The notes below the pieces were generated by a model. That model was not told the origin of the DNA. It saw only the letters and a list, made by a program, of their open reading frames with translations, and did no database searches. The position numbers were made by a program, and so were the translations under genes. Source: an uncultured Muribaculaceae bacterium (GTDB lineage: Bacteria; Bacteroidota; Bacteroidia; Bacteroidales; Muribaculaceae). Taken from it: DNA of 64,000 bases. Below are positions 1-8,965 of the stretch, piece after piece (position 1 is the first letter of the stretch; each line of letters begins with the position of its first letter). Location: NCBI GenBank assembly GCA_910587425.1, contig CAJUKU010000012.1:1-64000 (forward strand), given 5' to 3'.

Positions 1-275
1 GCAGCGACGGGCTACCGTGTGGGGACAGCCACCACCCCTCACCCCCACTCCGCGCTTCGGAGATGCGCAACTTGGTTAACCCCACACGCGTAGACCGAGC
101 GCAGCGACGGGCTACCGTGTGGGGACAGCCACCACCCCTCACCCCCACTCCGCGCATCGGAGATGCGCAACTTGATTAACCCCACACGAGACAGGGAGCG
201 CGCAGCGCGACATGTCCGTGTGGGGATGTTGGGATCTCATCCTCGCTGGCGCTTCGGAGATGCGCAACTACACCA
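1..275. repeat. Tandem hairpin repeat array (100-bp period)
   Basis: Bases 1-88 and 101-188 are the same except at two positions, giving a 100-bp tandem period. A third, diverged unit runs to about 275. Each junction has an outer stem CCCCACACG/CGTGTGGGG (80-88 with 116-124; 180-188 with 217-225). It encloses a different but self-complementary inner stem (GTAG/CTAC, then GACA/TGTC). Each unit also carries a small GCGC..TC-GGA-GATGCGC hairpin. A related unit lies at 59969-60100. No ORF here is convincing. The array probably continues left of the window. Confidence 0.8.
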
Positions 276-280
276 CCCAC

Positions 281-314
281 AAAAAAAGCAGGGCAGCCTC
301 GCGGCAGCCCTGCT
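281..314 (-). terminator. Terminator of susCD
   Basis: AGCAGGGC and GCCCTGCT form a stem. Read on the minus strand it is followed by seven T (AAAAAAA at 281-287 on plus). It lies about 75 bases beyond the susD stop, as expected for an intrinsic terminator. Confidence 0.8.
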
Positions 315-387
315 CGGGTCCATTATTTTTTAGTATGGATGGCTGTATGAGCGCCGGAGCGCTCACAACAGTTTGTGTATTGACTGT

Positions 388-1899
388 TTACTGCGGACGT
401 GTAGCAGCCCAGTTGGGAGTCTGCTCAACACCGAAGCCTGCATTGATCTCGCTATCCGGAATCGGGAGGATAACATCGGAAACCACAATATTCTTGAACA
501 TGTAGTTAACATTGGGAGCGTCGTAAGCGTAGAGGTTTGTGGTCTTGCCCCAGCGACGGAGATCCCAGAGACGGTGACCCTCCTGGAAGAGCTCGCGAGC
601 GCGCTCGTCCTGGATGAAGCTCATGAGAGCGTCGGCAGTGCCGGGAAGATCATTTACAGAAGTGATGTCCTGGTTACGCTTTGCCACTGTGAAGAGAGCA
701 GCCTTTGCGGTGTTAACATCGTTCTGCTTCACGGCAGCTTCAGCCTGGATGAGGAACATCTCGGGAGCGTTGATCAGATAGGTGGTCTGAACTGCGGGGT
801 TACCGCCACGCACCTGGTCGAAGTTGCCGAAGCCGAACTTACCTCCACCGAAGATAGGAGTTGTAGCACCATAGGGCGCGTACTCTGTTCCACCCTCGAC
901 AGTCCAGTTGAATATGCTTGTGCGGATATCGTTCTCACCATAGAGCGACATCAGGTATGGGCTGGGTGAATAGTTGTAGGTGGTGTAAAGAGTACCGCAG
1001 GAGTTTGCGCTCCAGTTGGTCTTCACATCAAGAGCAAGATAGAAGAGGCTCTCCGAGTTGGAGTAAGTACTCTGATACAGAGCGTCGTAAGCAGCCTCTG
1101 TCGAAGCCACGCTGCTGATGCCGGCTGCTGAGAGAGCATTCTTAGCAGCGTCGGCAGCACCTGCCCAATCCTCGAGATAGAGCTTTGTGCGTGCCATCAC
1201 ACCGTAGACTGATGCAGGAGTGAACACAACCTTCTCGTTGCTCCACTCACCGGCAGCCTGGAAGGCTGTAAGCGATGCGTTGAGATCGCTGAGAATCTGT
1301 GTGTAGCACTCACCTACGCTGTTTCGCTTAACTTCGGCGAAAGCCTCAACCGGCTCGTTGACAACCACAACACCGAGCTCGTTGGAGAAGTCCTGACCAT
1401 TCACCTTCACCTGATGACCGTAGATATTGGTCATGTATAGCATGGCGTAGGCGCGGAGGGCATGAGCCTCAGCCTTGTAGCGCTGCAACTCAGCAGCGTC
1501 GGCAGCATTAGCCTCAGGAAGAAGCTCATCGATAGCCTTAAGGATGCGCGCGGAGTTGTCGACAACCTTGTAACCATCCTGCCAGATGTAGCTGAGATAG
1601 ATGTCGGTGTCGACGTATGTGCAGCTGTAGAGAGAATTGAAGTGATTTGTCTTGCCGTTCCAGTAGGTGATATCCGACATGATATCGCCGATATTGTTGG
1701 CGTAGTTGCCGGAGAAGTAGTACTGGCTCAGGCGGTAGTATGCACCGTTGAGTGCATAGCCTATGCTGGTCGGGGTTGACAGACCTGTATCGAGATCGAC
1801 AGCATTGTAGATGTCGGTTTCGAGAAACTTGTCGCCGCATGAGGTGGCTCCTGCAGTGAGCATCACACCCGCCAGTGCTTTGATAAATATATTTTTCAT
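388..1899 (-). CDS. SusD/RagB-family outer-membrane lipoprotein
   Basis: 503 residues. The N-terminal signal ends in a lipobox with Cys21 (ATSC), so this should be a surface-exposed lipoprotein. The helical SusD fold is recognisable from the N-terminal FLETD segment, the TPR-like middle (RYKAEAHALRAYAMLYM) and the C-terminal RARELFQEGHRLWDLRRWG motif typical of the family. SusD proteins cap the SusC barrel and bind an oligosaccharide or other nutrient. The gene lies 40 bases downstream of susC in the same operon. No glycoside hydrolase or SusR/ECF regulator adjoins it, so the substrate cannot be inferred. Confidence 0.95.
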   Translation of the reverse strand: MKNIFIKALAGVMLTAGATSCGDKFLETDIYNAVDLDTGLSTPTSIGYALNGAYYRLSQYYFSGNYANNIGDIMSDITYWNGKTNHFNSLYSCTYVDTDIYLSYIWQDGYKVVDNSARILKAIDELLPEANAADAAELQRYKAEAHALRAYAMLYMTNIYGHQVKVNGQDFSNELGVVVVNEPVEAFAEVKRNSVGECYTQILSDLNASLTAFQAAGEWSNEKVVFTPASVYGVMARTKLYLEDWAGAADAAKNALSAAGISSVASTEAAYDALYQSTYSNSESLFYLALDVKTNWSANSCGTLYTTYNYSPSPYLMSLYGENDIRTSIFNWTVEGGTEYAPYGATTPIFGGGKFGFGNFDQVRGGNPAVQTTYLINAPEMFLIQAEAAVKQNDVNTAKAALFTVAKRNQDITSVNDLPGTADALMSFIQDERARELFQEGHRLWDLRRWGKTTNLYAYDAPNVNYMFKNIVVSDVILPIPDSEINAGFGVEQTPNWAATRPQ

Positions 1900-1939
1900 A
1901 ATTCAGTTTCGATTTTTGAGTGTTATATAGCCCGACGGA

Positions 1940-4939
1940 TTAGAATGTCACCTGTACACCACCGGTGAACGTGAACACTGCGGGATACTGCCATGCGATC
2001 TGACCGTTGTCGTAAGTCTCGGGGTTGTAGCCGGTGAAATCGGATGCGGTCCAGGTGTGTACGTTGTCAAATGTAGTGTAGAAGCGAACCTTCTGCATGA
2101 ACGCCTTGCGTGTCAGCTTGGTGGGGAGAGTGTAACCGAAAGTGATGTTGCTCAGGCGGAGATAGTTGCCGCTCATGAGCCAGCGCGAAGAGTTCGACAT
2201 CGTGCTGTAGGGGTCGTTGTAGATGTACTGCGGATACATCGCGTTGGGATTCTCGGGAGTCCATGAGTTGTTGACAACGGTCTCGAGAGGAGTACGGAGC
2301 GACATGCCCCAGCCGGTGAATGAGTGACCGGTATCGTAAACCTTGCCACCGAGACGGTAGTTGAACTGCATAGAGAGATCGAAGCCGTAAGCGTTGGCGT
2401 TCACGCCGAATGCACCGAACACCTTAGCCTGGGGCTGACCGAGATAGCGCTTTGCAGCCTCGGTGAACACCTCTGTAGTCTCGTCGCCGGTCTCGTTCTT
2501 ATAGTAGAGAGCCTTACCGTTCTCGGGGTTGACACCGGCATACTCAGGCATGTAGAATGTGTTGTAGGGGCGACCCTCCTCGATGATGTTCCAGGAGTTG
2601 ATGATCGAGCCGTTGGCAAGCTTGATGACCTTGTTCTGGTTCCAGGTGATATTGGCGAAAAGGTTGATCGCTACATCGTCGGTGTAGAAAGCTGTGCCGT
2701 TAGCACCGAACTCTATACCACGGTTGCGCATCTTGCCGACGTTGCGGTACGAGCTGCCGAGACCGGTGGTGTACGAAATGGGCACCTGATAGAGTGCGTC
2801 GTGTGTCTCGTCGTTGTAGAAGTCGAAGGTGAAGTGAACGCGGTTGATGAGCGAAACGTCGAAACCTACGTCAAACTTCTTCGAGGTCTCCCATGTCAGA
2901 TCGGGGTTGGAGATCTGTGAGGGAACCATACCTGGAGAACCTGCATAGTTGTAGCCTGTTGCATAGTAACCGCGGGCGGCATAAACCGAAGGAAGCGACT
3001 GGTTACCTACAGTACCGTAGCTCACACGGAGAGCGGCGTTGGTAAGGAAAGTGTTGCCCTTGAGGAATGCCTCCTCTGTGATGCGCCATTTGCCGCCGAC
3101 CGACCAGAAGTTACCCCAGCGCTTGTTGGCACCGAACACGGAAGAACCGTCGCGGCGGAACGAAGCTGAGAAATAGTAACGGTTGTCGAAAGCATAGTGG
3201 AAATCACCGAAGTAAGAGGCGAGACGCGACTCGCTCTTATAGTACTCAGAGTCACCCCATGAACCGGCGGTAGCGAGGTCACGCATGCCCTGGTCGGCGA
3301 AGGGGAAGTCCTGACCGGAGTAGTACTCATACCAGTATGTGCGGCGCTGCATCTCCTGACCGAGGAGGATGTTGATGACGTGTTTCTCGTTGAAAGTATA
3401 ATCCCAACCTACAGTGTTGGTCCATGTGAGAGTCGTGGTGCGCGAGTTGTACTGCTGACCGAGACCGTTGTAGTTCATACCCTGCGGGTTGTAGATTGCG
3501 CTCCAATATGAGTACTGACGCTGATCCATCATGTTCACACCGAAGTTGGTCTTTGCCCAGATACCATAGCCGAAATCGACACGGAGCCAGGGGTTGGCAA
3601 CAAGAGTCTGGTTGTTGACCTTGTTGAAGTCACCGAGTTCCGGATCCATCACTGCAAGCGGGTTGTAGTTGATGGGATTGTACTTGCGGTCTGCACCCTC
3701 ACCGATGTAGGGAGCGTCCATAGGAGTCATCGACGAAACGGCAGCAGTGAGAGGAGATGACATAGCGCCGGCTGTTGAGCTTGAGAAGCTCTGGTTGTCA
3801 GAGTAGCTATAGGAAGAGTTGACACCTACGCTGAGGAACTTATACTTGGTATCGAGGTTGATACGACCCGAGTAGCGTTTGTTGCCCGAACCGATCACGA
3901 GACCGTCGGCATCATTATAACCGAAGCTTGCGAAATAGTTGGTTGAACCGGTTGTACCGTTGAACGAGAGGTTGTAGTCTGCATAGTAAGCCTTGCGGGT
4001 GATCACATCGATCCAGTTGGTGTCGGTCACACCATCCCACTCATAGTTGTCGATCATTATATCACGGCAGTCCTCGTAGGAATATCCGGTACGTGCGGCG
4101 TAGCCTTTTGCAAAAAGATCAATGGTCTGCGCAGCGTTGGCATACTTCATGTTGTTGTTGGCTATCGAGGTGAAGCCCTGACGGGTCTCGAAAGTTACGT
4201 TGAGCTTCGACTGACCACCCTTCTTGGTGGTGATGACGATAACGCCGTTGGCAGCGCGCGAACCGTAGATAGCGGTAGCGGCAGCGTCCTTGAGGACGGT
4301 CACACTCTCGATGTCTGCAGGGTTGTAAGCCGACATCGGGTCGAAGTAGTTGTTGCTTGTGCCCATGTCGTCATAGTCGGAGTTCACGGGCACACCGTCG
4401 ATCACGTAGAGAGGCTGCGAAGAGCTGCTGAGCGAGCCCATGCCGCGGACGTAAACGGAGCCCCACTGACCGGGAGCGCTTGTAGAGTTGTTGTACTGGA
4501 AACCTGTGACTGAGCCTTCGAGCGACTTCACGAAGTTGACATCGCTCTTGCGGTCAACAACGTCGCCGTCGACGACAGATGCAGCACCGGTGAACGCAGC
4601 CTTGCGGGTGGAACCGTAACCGGTCACGACTACCTCGTCGAGAACGGTCTCGTTGTTCTCCAGCACGATGTGGAGCACAGGCTTCACGTTTACCTCAACG
4701 GGATACATGCCCACGAAGGTGACTTGCAGCTTCTTGACGTCCACAGGGATGACAAGCTGGAAGTTACCGTCAACATCGGTCGATGTGCCGATTGTGGTGC
4801 CTTTTGCCTTGACTGTGGCGCCGGCGATAGGCTCATCGTCCTCCGCCGATACTACTGTACCGCGCACATTGATGGTCTGAGCCATCGATGTGAACGCCAG
4901 CAGCGTCACTGTCACAAGTAATAAAAACAGCTTTTTCAT
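1940..4939 (-). CDS. SusC/RagA TonB-linked outer-membrane transporter
   Basis: About 999 residues from the chosen ATG at 4939. The frame is open further upstream (to 5053), but only this Met is followed by a signal peptide (MKKLFLLLVTVTLLAFTSMAQ-like). A carboxypeptidase-D-like regulatory domain (about residues 25-85) is followed by the TonB-box-like DEVVVTGYG and a plug with YVIDGVPV and LKDAAATAIYGSRAANGVI. The C-terminal barrel ends in an aromatic residue (QVTF). Function: TonB-dependent import of a SusD-bound substrate. First gene of the susCD operon. Confidence 0.95.
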   Translation of the reverse strand: MKKLFLLLVTVTLLAFTSMAQTINVRGTVVSAEDDEPIAGATVKAKGTTIGTSTDVDGNFQLVIPVDVKKLQVTFVGMYPVEVNVKPVLHIVLENNETVLDEVVVTGYGSTRKAAFTGAASVVDGDVVDRKSDVNFVKSLEGSVTGFQYNNSTSAPGQWGSVYVRGMGSLSSSSQPLYVIDGVPVNSDYDDMGTSNNYFDPMSAYNPADIESVTVLKDAAATAIYGSRAANGVIVITTKKGGQSKLNVTFETRQGFTSIANNNMKYANAAQTIDLFAKGYAARTGYSYEDCRDIMIDNYEWDGVTDTNWIDVITRKAYYADYNLSFNGTTGSTNYFASFGYNDADGLVIGSGNKRYSGRINLDTKYKFLSVGVNSSYSYSDNQSFSSSTAGAMSSPLTAAVSSMTPMDAPYIGEGADRKYNPINYNPLAVMDPELGDFNKVNNQTLVANPWLRVDFGYGIWAKTNFGVNMMDQRQYSYWSAIYNPQGMNYNGLGQQYNSRTTTLTWTNTVGWDYTFNEKHVINILLGQEMQRRTYWYEYYSGQDFPFADQGMRDLATAGSWGDSEYYKSESRLASYFGDFHYAFDNRYYFSASFRRDGSSVFGANKRWGNFWSVGGKWRITEEAFLKGNTFLTNAALRVSYGTVGNQSLPSVYAARGYYATGYNYAGSPGMVPSQISNPDLTWETSKKFDVGFDVSLINRVHFTFDFYNDETHDALYQVPISYTTGLGSSYRNVGKMRNRGIEFGANGTAFYTDDVAINLFANITWNQNKVIKLANGSIINSWNIIEEGRPYNTFYMPEYAGVNPENGKALYYKNETGDETTEVFTEAAKRYLGQPQAKVFGAFGVNANAYGFDLSMQFNYRLGGKVYDTGHSFTGWGMSLRTPLETVVNNSWTPENPNAMYPQYIYNDPYSTMSNSSRWLMSGNYLRLSNITFGYTLPTKLTRKAFMQKVRFYTTFDNVHTWTASDFTGYNPETYDNGQIAWQYPAVFTFTGGVQVTF

Positions 4940-5146
4940 ACTTAAGTGATATGTGTAAATAATGAATGAGTGTTCAGCTTCAATTTTCGTGCCGGGCTTC
5001 ACTCCGGCGCGTAATCTCAGGGGGTTGCTTTCAGCCACCTCGGGATGCTTCATGCTGCCGGGCGACTATGCCACTGTGTTGTTTTTACATTCAGAAAGTC
5101 CGATGGCTCTCGCCAAGAACTTTTGCAATCTGACGTGAATTGGCTG

Positions 5147-5154
5147 CAAATATA
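5147..5154 (-). promoter_or_regulatory. Putative susC promoter (-7 box)
   Basis: Minus-strand TATATTTG matches the Bacteroidetes -7 consensus TAnnTTTG, about 208 bases before the susC ATG. No TTTG lies 20 bases upstream. A run of ten C (5185-5194) sits just beyond the expected -33 position. Confidence 0.5.
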
Positions 5155-5184
5155 CGTCAAAACTTTTTAGCATTTATTAATATA

Positions 5185-5194
5185 CCCCCCCCCC
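5185..5194. repeat. Ten-base C homopolymer upstream of susC promoter
   Basis: C10 on plus (G10 on minus) in otherwise AT-rich DNA, 31 bases upstream of the susC -7 box. Homopolymers of this length are prone to slippage. The rest of 4940-5407 holds the long susC leader, the hairpin repeat at 5278 and the hairpin at 5355. Confidence 0.8.
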
Positions 5195-5277
5195 GTTAAT
5201 ATTTATTAACTTATTTAACATTTCAAATTTTAAAAATCCCGTGTTTTTAACAACTCTCCTGGAGTGATAGAGGCGCA

Positions 5278-5325
5278 GGTTGTAGAGGCGGAGGTATGGC
5301 GCAGCCTACCTCCGCCCCTACAACC
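5278..5325. repeat. Inverted repeat, GGTTGTAG family, copy 1
   Basis: Arms 5278-5296 and 5307-5325 pair at 18 of 19 positions around a 10-base loop (TGGCGCAGCC). A second copy with the same left arm and loop start, but a truncated right arm, lies at 60411-60454. Confidence 0.75.
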
Positions 5326-5354
5326 GCCCCTCCCGCAACTTCCACATAACAAGA

Positions 5355-5384
5355 GATCCCGCACACCGGGTGGTGTGCGGGATC
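5355..5384 (-). terminator. Hairpin after the subtilase gene
   Basis: GATCCCGCACACC/GGTGTGCGGGATC is a perfect 13-bp stem with a 4-base loop, 24 bases beyond the stop at 5408. The T-tract on the minus side is weak (CTCTTGTT), so termination is likely rather than certain. Confidence 0.6.
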
Positions 5385-5407
5385 AGGTATCTGGCGACTG
5401 AAAATTA

Positions 5408-7678
5408 TCAGGGGATCACTATGGTCTTGGTGGCACGCTGACCGGTGGTGCCGGTGGCGTTGACGATATAGACGCCTGCGGGAAGCGCCTGGGTGGAGAG
5501 CGTCAGCTCATCACCCGCGCCGGTTGCCGTGGCGGCTGACGCGCCGGCAAGCGTATGGAGTGTGACCGTCAGCCCGTTCTCGCCGGGGAGAGCAACACGG
5601 ATCATGCCGGGCTGCTGGTCGATGAGCAGGCGGCGGTCGGCATCAGCACCGACGTTGGAGATAGCCGAAGGTTTGCCGAGCAGCGCGAGCATACCCTCGT
5701 AAGCCGAGATGCGACCTGCGCCCCACTGCTGGTGCTCCTTGGCATCGGCTGACACATGGGGCAGCATGTGGGTGGTGAGGAGCGTCTTCATGCGTGCCAC
5801 ATCCTTGGCGAGCGTCGGATCAGCCTCAAGCATGAGCGCCGCCACGCCGCTGACATAAGGGGTAGCCATCGACGTGCCCTGGCTCACATACCAGTAGTTC
5901 TCGCGGCTCTTGGTGCCAACGGTGCTCTCCACCTGCGCGGAGCAGGTCTTCACCTGGTCAGCCGAGAAATGATCGTCGATATAATATGTGCTGTAGCTCG
6001 ACACCACACCCTCGCCGGGAGCGCAGAAATCGGGGAGCGAGCGACCGGCTGATGTGCCGTAGGAGGTGAAGTCGCTGACATACCCGACGCGCACATCCGG
6101 GCTGTTGTAGCCGTAGAAATTACCCGTGAGCGTAGGCCACTTGTCGCGGCTCACATAGCTGCCCACCACGATCACATTGTCACCGCAAGCCATACCGCTG
6201 ATCGACTGCGACGGATTTCCGGGGTTCCACCCGGCGACACCGCGCGACGAGAAGCTCTGACCGTCCATGTAGAGCCAGCTGTTGATGCCCACGCCCGGAT
6301 TGCCGGTGAACACCAGACCCGGCACAAGGTTGCTCTTGCCCGTAGCCTGCGTGAGCGAATACTGGATGTAGATATTGTAGCGATTGTTGTTGGCATTCAC
6401 CTGCTTCTCCATATAAACGTCGGATGATGTGAACGCCGAGGCAAGGTTCGAGTCGTAAGTGTAGCCATTGGTTGGATTCTGCTCGGTAGTGAACGCTGCA
6501 TAGTCGGCTGACGCATCAATCGAACGGCTGTAGGTGATCTTTCCGGTTGTTGTGTCGTAGATCACAAATTGCGCTGAAAAAGGCTGGCTGTTGTCGCCCC
6601 ATGTATCTACCACGCCGCCGGTGCCGAGCGGTATGAAAGTCTTCACTTCAGGCGCGGCAGCCGAGAACTGATGCTGGATCGAAACGTTTGAAGCGCCGTC
6701 ATTGCCCGCGGCTATGCATATTATCATCTCCTTGCCGAGTTCAGCGAGATAGCGGCAGAAATCGTCGGTGCCGTCGTGTGGACCCATTGTGGAGCCTACG
6801 GAGAGGTTGAAAACCGCCGGTTTTCCCTGGCTCTGCGCGTAGGTGAGCAGTTTGTCACCGGCAAGGAGAATGCAAGCGTCGTAGAGGCGTCCGCAACCGA
6901 GAGCGAGCGACGCCTCGGAGGCTATACCGTAGAACGGCACGTTAGCCTCGGCTACGTAGCATGAGCCGTTGTCGGCATCCTCTACAGCGACCGTTCCCTT
7001 GCCATTGTAGGAACCCGCCATTATGCCCGCCACGTGGGTGGCATGCGTGGCGTCGCGGCTGTCGGTGGTGAATCCGGCGATTGCCGAGGGCGAGGAGTAT
7101 TCCGTCGGTACTGCATCATAATCAGAGTTCAACGACATAAGCCAGATGCGCTCTATGCGGCTTGTGCCGTCGGATTTCATGAAATTCACATGGTTGGCAT
7201 CGAGACCGTTGTCCATCATTCCGGCGATCACGCCCGAACCACGGTAGTTCTTGTTCAGACCGTTGGCGGCATTGGCGCCGTTGATCACCCGGTTTGCCTC
7301 TGAAGCGGTGCGAGCCTTGTTCATCAGCGGACGCATCTCATTGCCGAACGTTACATTTCTGACCGCGGGAGTTGCCGCAAGCCGCTCCACGCCTCCGAGC
7401 GGGAGCTCCACGATAGCCATGTCGGCACGTGTGGCATGCACCTTCACCCCCTGCTGCTCCTCGAGAGCGTAAGGATCGGCGCCTTTCTCAAGCCTTACGA
7501 TGGTGAGCACATTGGTGCCGACGGTGCACTCACCGGGAGCAGCATCTCCGGCACGCGACACGGCGACTGCCTCGTTGAGTATCCGCCTCCCGGCAGGATT
7601 GATTTTTGCTTGTGCGGAGGCACCTGTGATGCCTGCCGATGCCGCCACCACGGCGAGAATGAGTAGAAAACGTGACAT
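5408..7678 (-). CDS. S8 subtilisin-like protease with T9SS sorting domain
   Basis: 756 residues from the ATG at 7678. The frame extends to 7819, but the signal peptide (SRFLLILAVVAASAGITGASA) starts here. The catalytic triad is visible: Asp156 (GMMDNGLD), His212 (HATHVAGIMAG) and Ser in GTSMATPYVSGVAALML. The last roughly 80 residues resemble a type A C-terminal sorting domain (LPAGVYIVNATG...KTIVI), implying export through the type IX system. SprA and a PorT-like protein occur elsewhere in the window. It lies 35 bases after the FAH-like gene and may be the last gene of the rex cluster. Substrate unknown. Confidence 0.9.
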   Translation of the reverse strand: MSRFLLILAVVAASAGITGASAQAKINPAGRRILNEAVAVSRAGDAAPGECTVGTNVLTIVRLEKGADPYALEEQQGVKVHATRADMAIVELPLGGVERLAATPAVRNVTFGNEMRPLMNKARTASEANRVINGANAANGLNKNYRGSGVIAGMMDNGLDANHVNFMKSDGTSRIERIWLMSLNSDYDAVPTEYSSPSAIAGFTTDSRDATHATHVAGIMAGSYNGKGTVAVEDADNGSCYVAEANVPFYGIASEASLALGCGRLYDACILLAGDKLLTYAQSQGKPAVFNLSVGSTMGPHDGTDDFCRYLAELGKEMIICIAAGNDGASNVSIQHQFSAAAPEVKTFIPLGTGGVVDTWGDNSQPFSAQFVIYDTTTGKITYSRSIDASADYAAFTTEQNPTNGYTYDSNLASAFTSSDVYMEKQVNANNNRYNIYIQYSLTQATGKSNLVPGLVFTGNPGVGINSWLYMDGQSFSSRGVAGWNPGNPSQSISGMACGDNVIVVGSYVSRDKWPTLTGNFYGYNSPDVRVGYVSDFTSYGTSAGRSLPDFCAPGEGVVSSYSTYYIDDHFSADQVKTCSAQVESTVGTKSRENYWYVSQGTSMATPYVSGVAALMLEADPTLAKDVARMKTLLTTHMLPHVSADAKEHQQWGAGRISAYEGMLALLGKPSAISNVGADADRRLLIDQQPGMIRVALPGENGLTVTLHTLAGASAATATGAGDELTLSTQALPAGVYIVNATGTTGQRATKTIVIP

Positions 7679-7713
7679 AATCAAGTGAATGTGGTATAAA
7701 GATTTGAGAAATT

Positions 7714-8295
7714 TCAACGGATACGGGTAGATAGCACCGGATTGTCGATCGAGACAGGCTCGAGCGTAGCCGTCACATCCATCCCTGCCGAGGCGGGAAA
7801 GGCGACAGGCAGACGGCATGGCAACACTATGTCGCCGGTCTTTACGGTAGCATAGAGCGTGACCGCCGCGACGGTCTGTGCAGCGCGCAGCATCCCGGGA
7901 GTGACAGTAGCCGACATCTCGCCGCAGGTCACGGTGAGTGTCTGTCCGAGCACGTTCTCCTTATCATCAGCCGACAGCGGAATCCACTGACCGAGCGCCA
8001 GGCAGTTGTCGAAAAGCCCGGCAACAGAATGGGGAGCGTCATCATAACCCGCCGGTACGAGGCGCAGCGCAAGCGATATGCCGTCGATATAGCGGGTGGC
8101 GAATTTTTCAGCCACATCCTTGCCGAGCCTACCGATGCGCAGAGCGAGATAAAGACGCGCCTCCCATGCCTCTGCGAAATCGGGAAGAAACAGCGGGCGT
8201 CCGGCGGTGACGACAGCCGAGTCGGCTATCAGGTCAATGGCGGGCGGGATCGACACCGCATCGGCGGGCGTACGGCGGAAGGCTATGGTTTTCAT
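7714..8295 (-). CDS. Degenerate fumarylacetoacetate hydrolase-fold protein
   Basis: 193 residues. The segment FLPDFAEAWEARLYLALRIG and the following GKDVAEKFATRYIDGI align by eye with Bacteroidales FAH-family hydrolases (usual pattern FxPDFS...HYEVELVVRI.RLGKN...RYYD...DFTARD). Where active members have two Glu and one Asp as metal ligands, this protein appears to have Arg, Tyr and Arg. Metal-dependent hydrolysis is therefore unlikely. Its ATG overlaps the rex stop by 4 bases, so translation is probably coupled. The family assignment rests on remembered sequences and could be wrong. It is shorter than typical members (about 200-280). Confidence 0.6.
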   Translation of the reverse strand: MKTIAFRRTPADAVSIPPAIDLIADSAVVTAGRPLFLPDFAEAWEARLYLALRIGRLGKDVAEKFATRYIDGISLALRLVPAGYDDAPHSVAGLFDNCLALGQWIPLSADDKENVLGQTLTVTCGEMSATVTPGMLRAAQTVAAVTLYATVKTGDIVLPCRLPVAFPASAGMDVTATLEPVSIDNPVLSTRIR

Positions 8296-8951
8296 TTGGC
8301 AAGGCAGTTATAGATCACTGCAAGATGCGCGTAGATCGATGTGTTCTCTATGACAATCCCCTCCGGAGCTCGCAGACGCGACGGAGTGAAGTTCCACAGC
8401 GCCTTTATGCCGTGGGCTATCAGCGTGTCGGCTACATGCTGGGCGGCATCGACAGGTACCGCCACTATGGCTATCTCTGCGCCAAGGCGCGAGCGCAGCT
8501 CACCGAAGCGCGCCATGTCATAGATCGGCACACCGGCAATGGTGTTTCCTACCAGCTCGGGTTTGATGTCGAAGCCCGCCACGATGTCGAGTCCGTAGCG
8601 CTGCAGTCCGGAATCGGCTATGAGCGCCGCTCCGAGCGAGCCCACGCCAATCATCACCGCATTATGCTCACGGTTGAAACCGAGGAAGCTGCTCAGGCGC
8701 TTCTCAAGCTCCTCCACCTCGTAGCCAATGCGCGTCTTCCCTTTTATATTTATAAAGGAGAGGTCCTTTGCTATCTGCGACGCATCTACATTGATCTCGC
8801 GCGAGATAGTGGTGGAACTTACATAGGCAACGCCGCGCGCCTTGAGCGTGCTCACGTAGGCGAGATACCACGGCAACCGCCGAAGGGCGGGCTCCGGTAT
8901 CAACTCGCGCATGGCACGCGGTGCATCGGGTTGTGTGTTGTTGTTATCCAT
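8292..8951 (-). CDS. rex: Redox-sensing transcriptional repressor Rex
   Basis: 219 residues, usual length. An N-terminal winged helix (about 15-85) holds LPWYLAYVSTLKARGVAYVSS and INVDASQIAKDLSFI. A Rossmann domain has GVGSLGAAL (about 100) and the typical GIKALWNFTP and N-terminal-swapped tail IENTSIYAHLAVI. Rex senses NADH/NAD+ and represses fermentation and respiration genes. It lies 14 bases after the Ig-like lipoprotein gene and overlaps the next gene by 4 bases. I found no clear TTGTGAA-type Rex operator by eye. Confidence 0.95.
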   Translation of the reverse strand: MDNNNTQPDAPRAMRELIPEPALRRLPWYLAYVSTLKARGVAYVSSTTISREINVDASQIAKDLSFINIKGKTRIGYEVEELEKRLSSFLGFNREHNAVMIGVGSLGAALIADSGLQRYGLDIVAGFDIKPELVGNTIAGVPIYDMARFGELRSRLGAEIAIVAVPVDAAQHVADTLIAHGIKALWNFTPSRLRAPEGIVIENTSIYAHLAVIYNCLAK

Positions 8952-8965
8952 GATAAGAGAGTGTT

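Noticed and set aside
373..969. Plus-strand ORF of 198 codons over susD
   Set aside because: Shadow of the susD coding frame; no signal, start context or known family.
388..4939. Polysaccharide utilisation locus with defined substrate
   Set aside because: No glycoside hydrolase, surface glycan-binding protein or hybrid two-component regulator adjoins the SusCD pair; the GH2 gene is 28 kb away.
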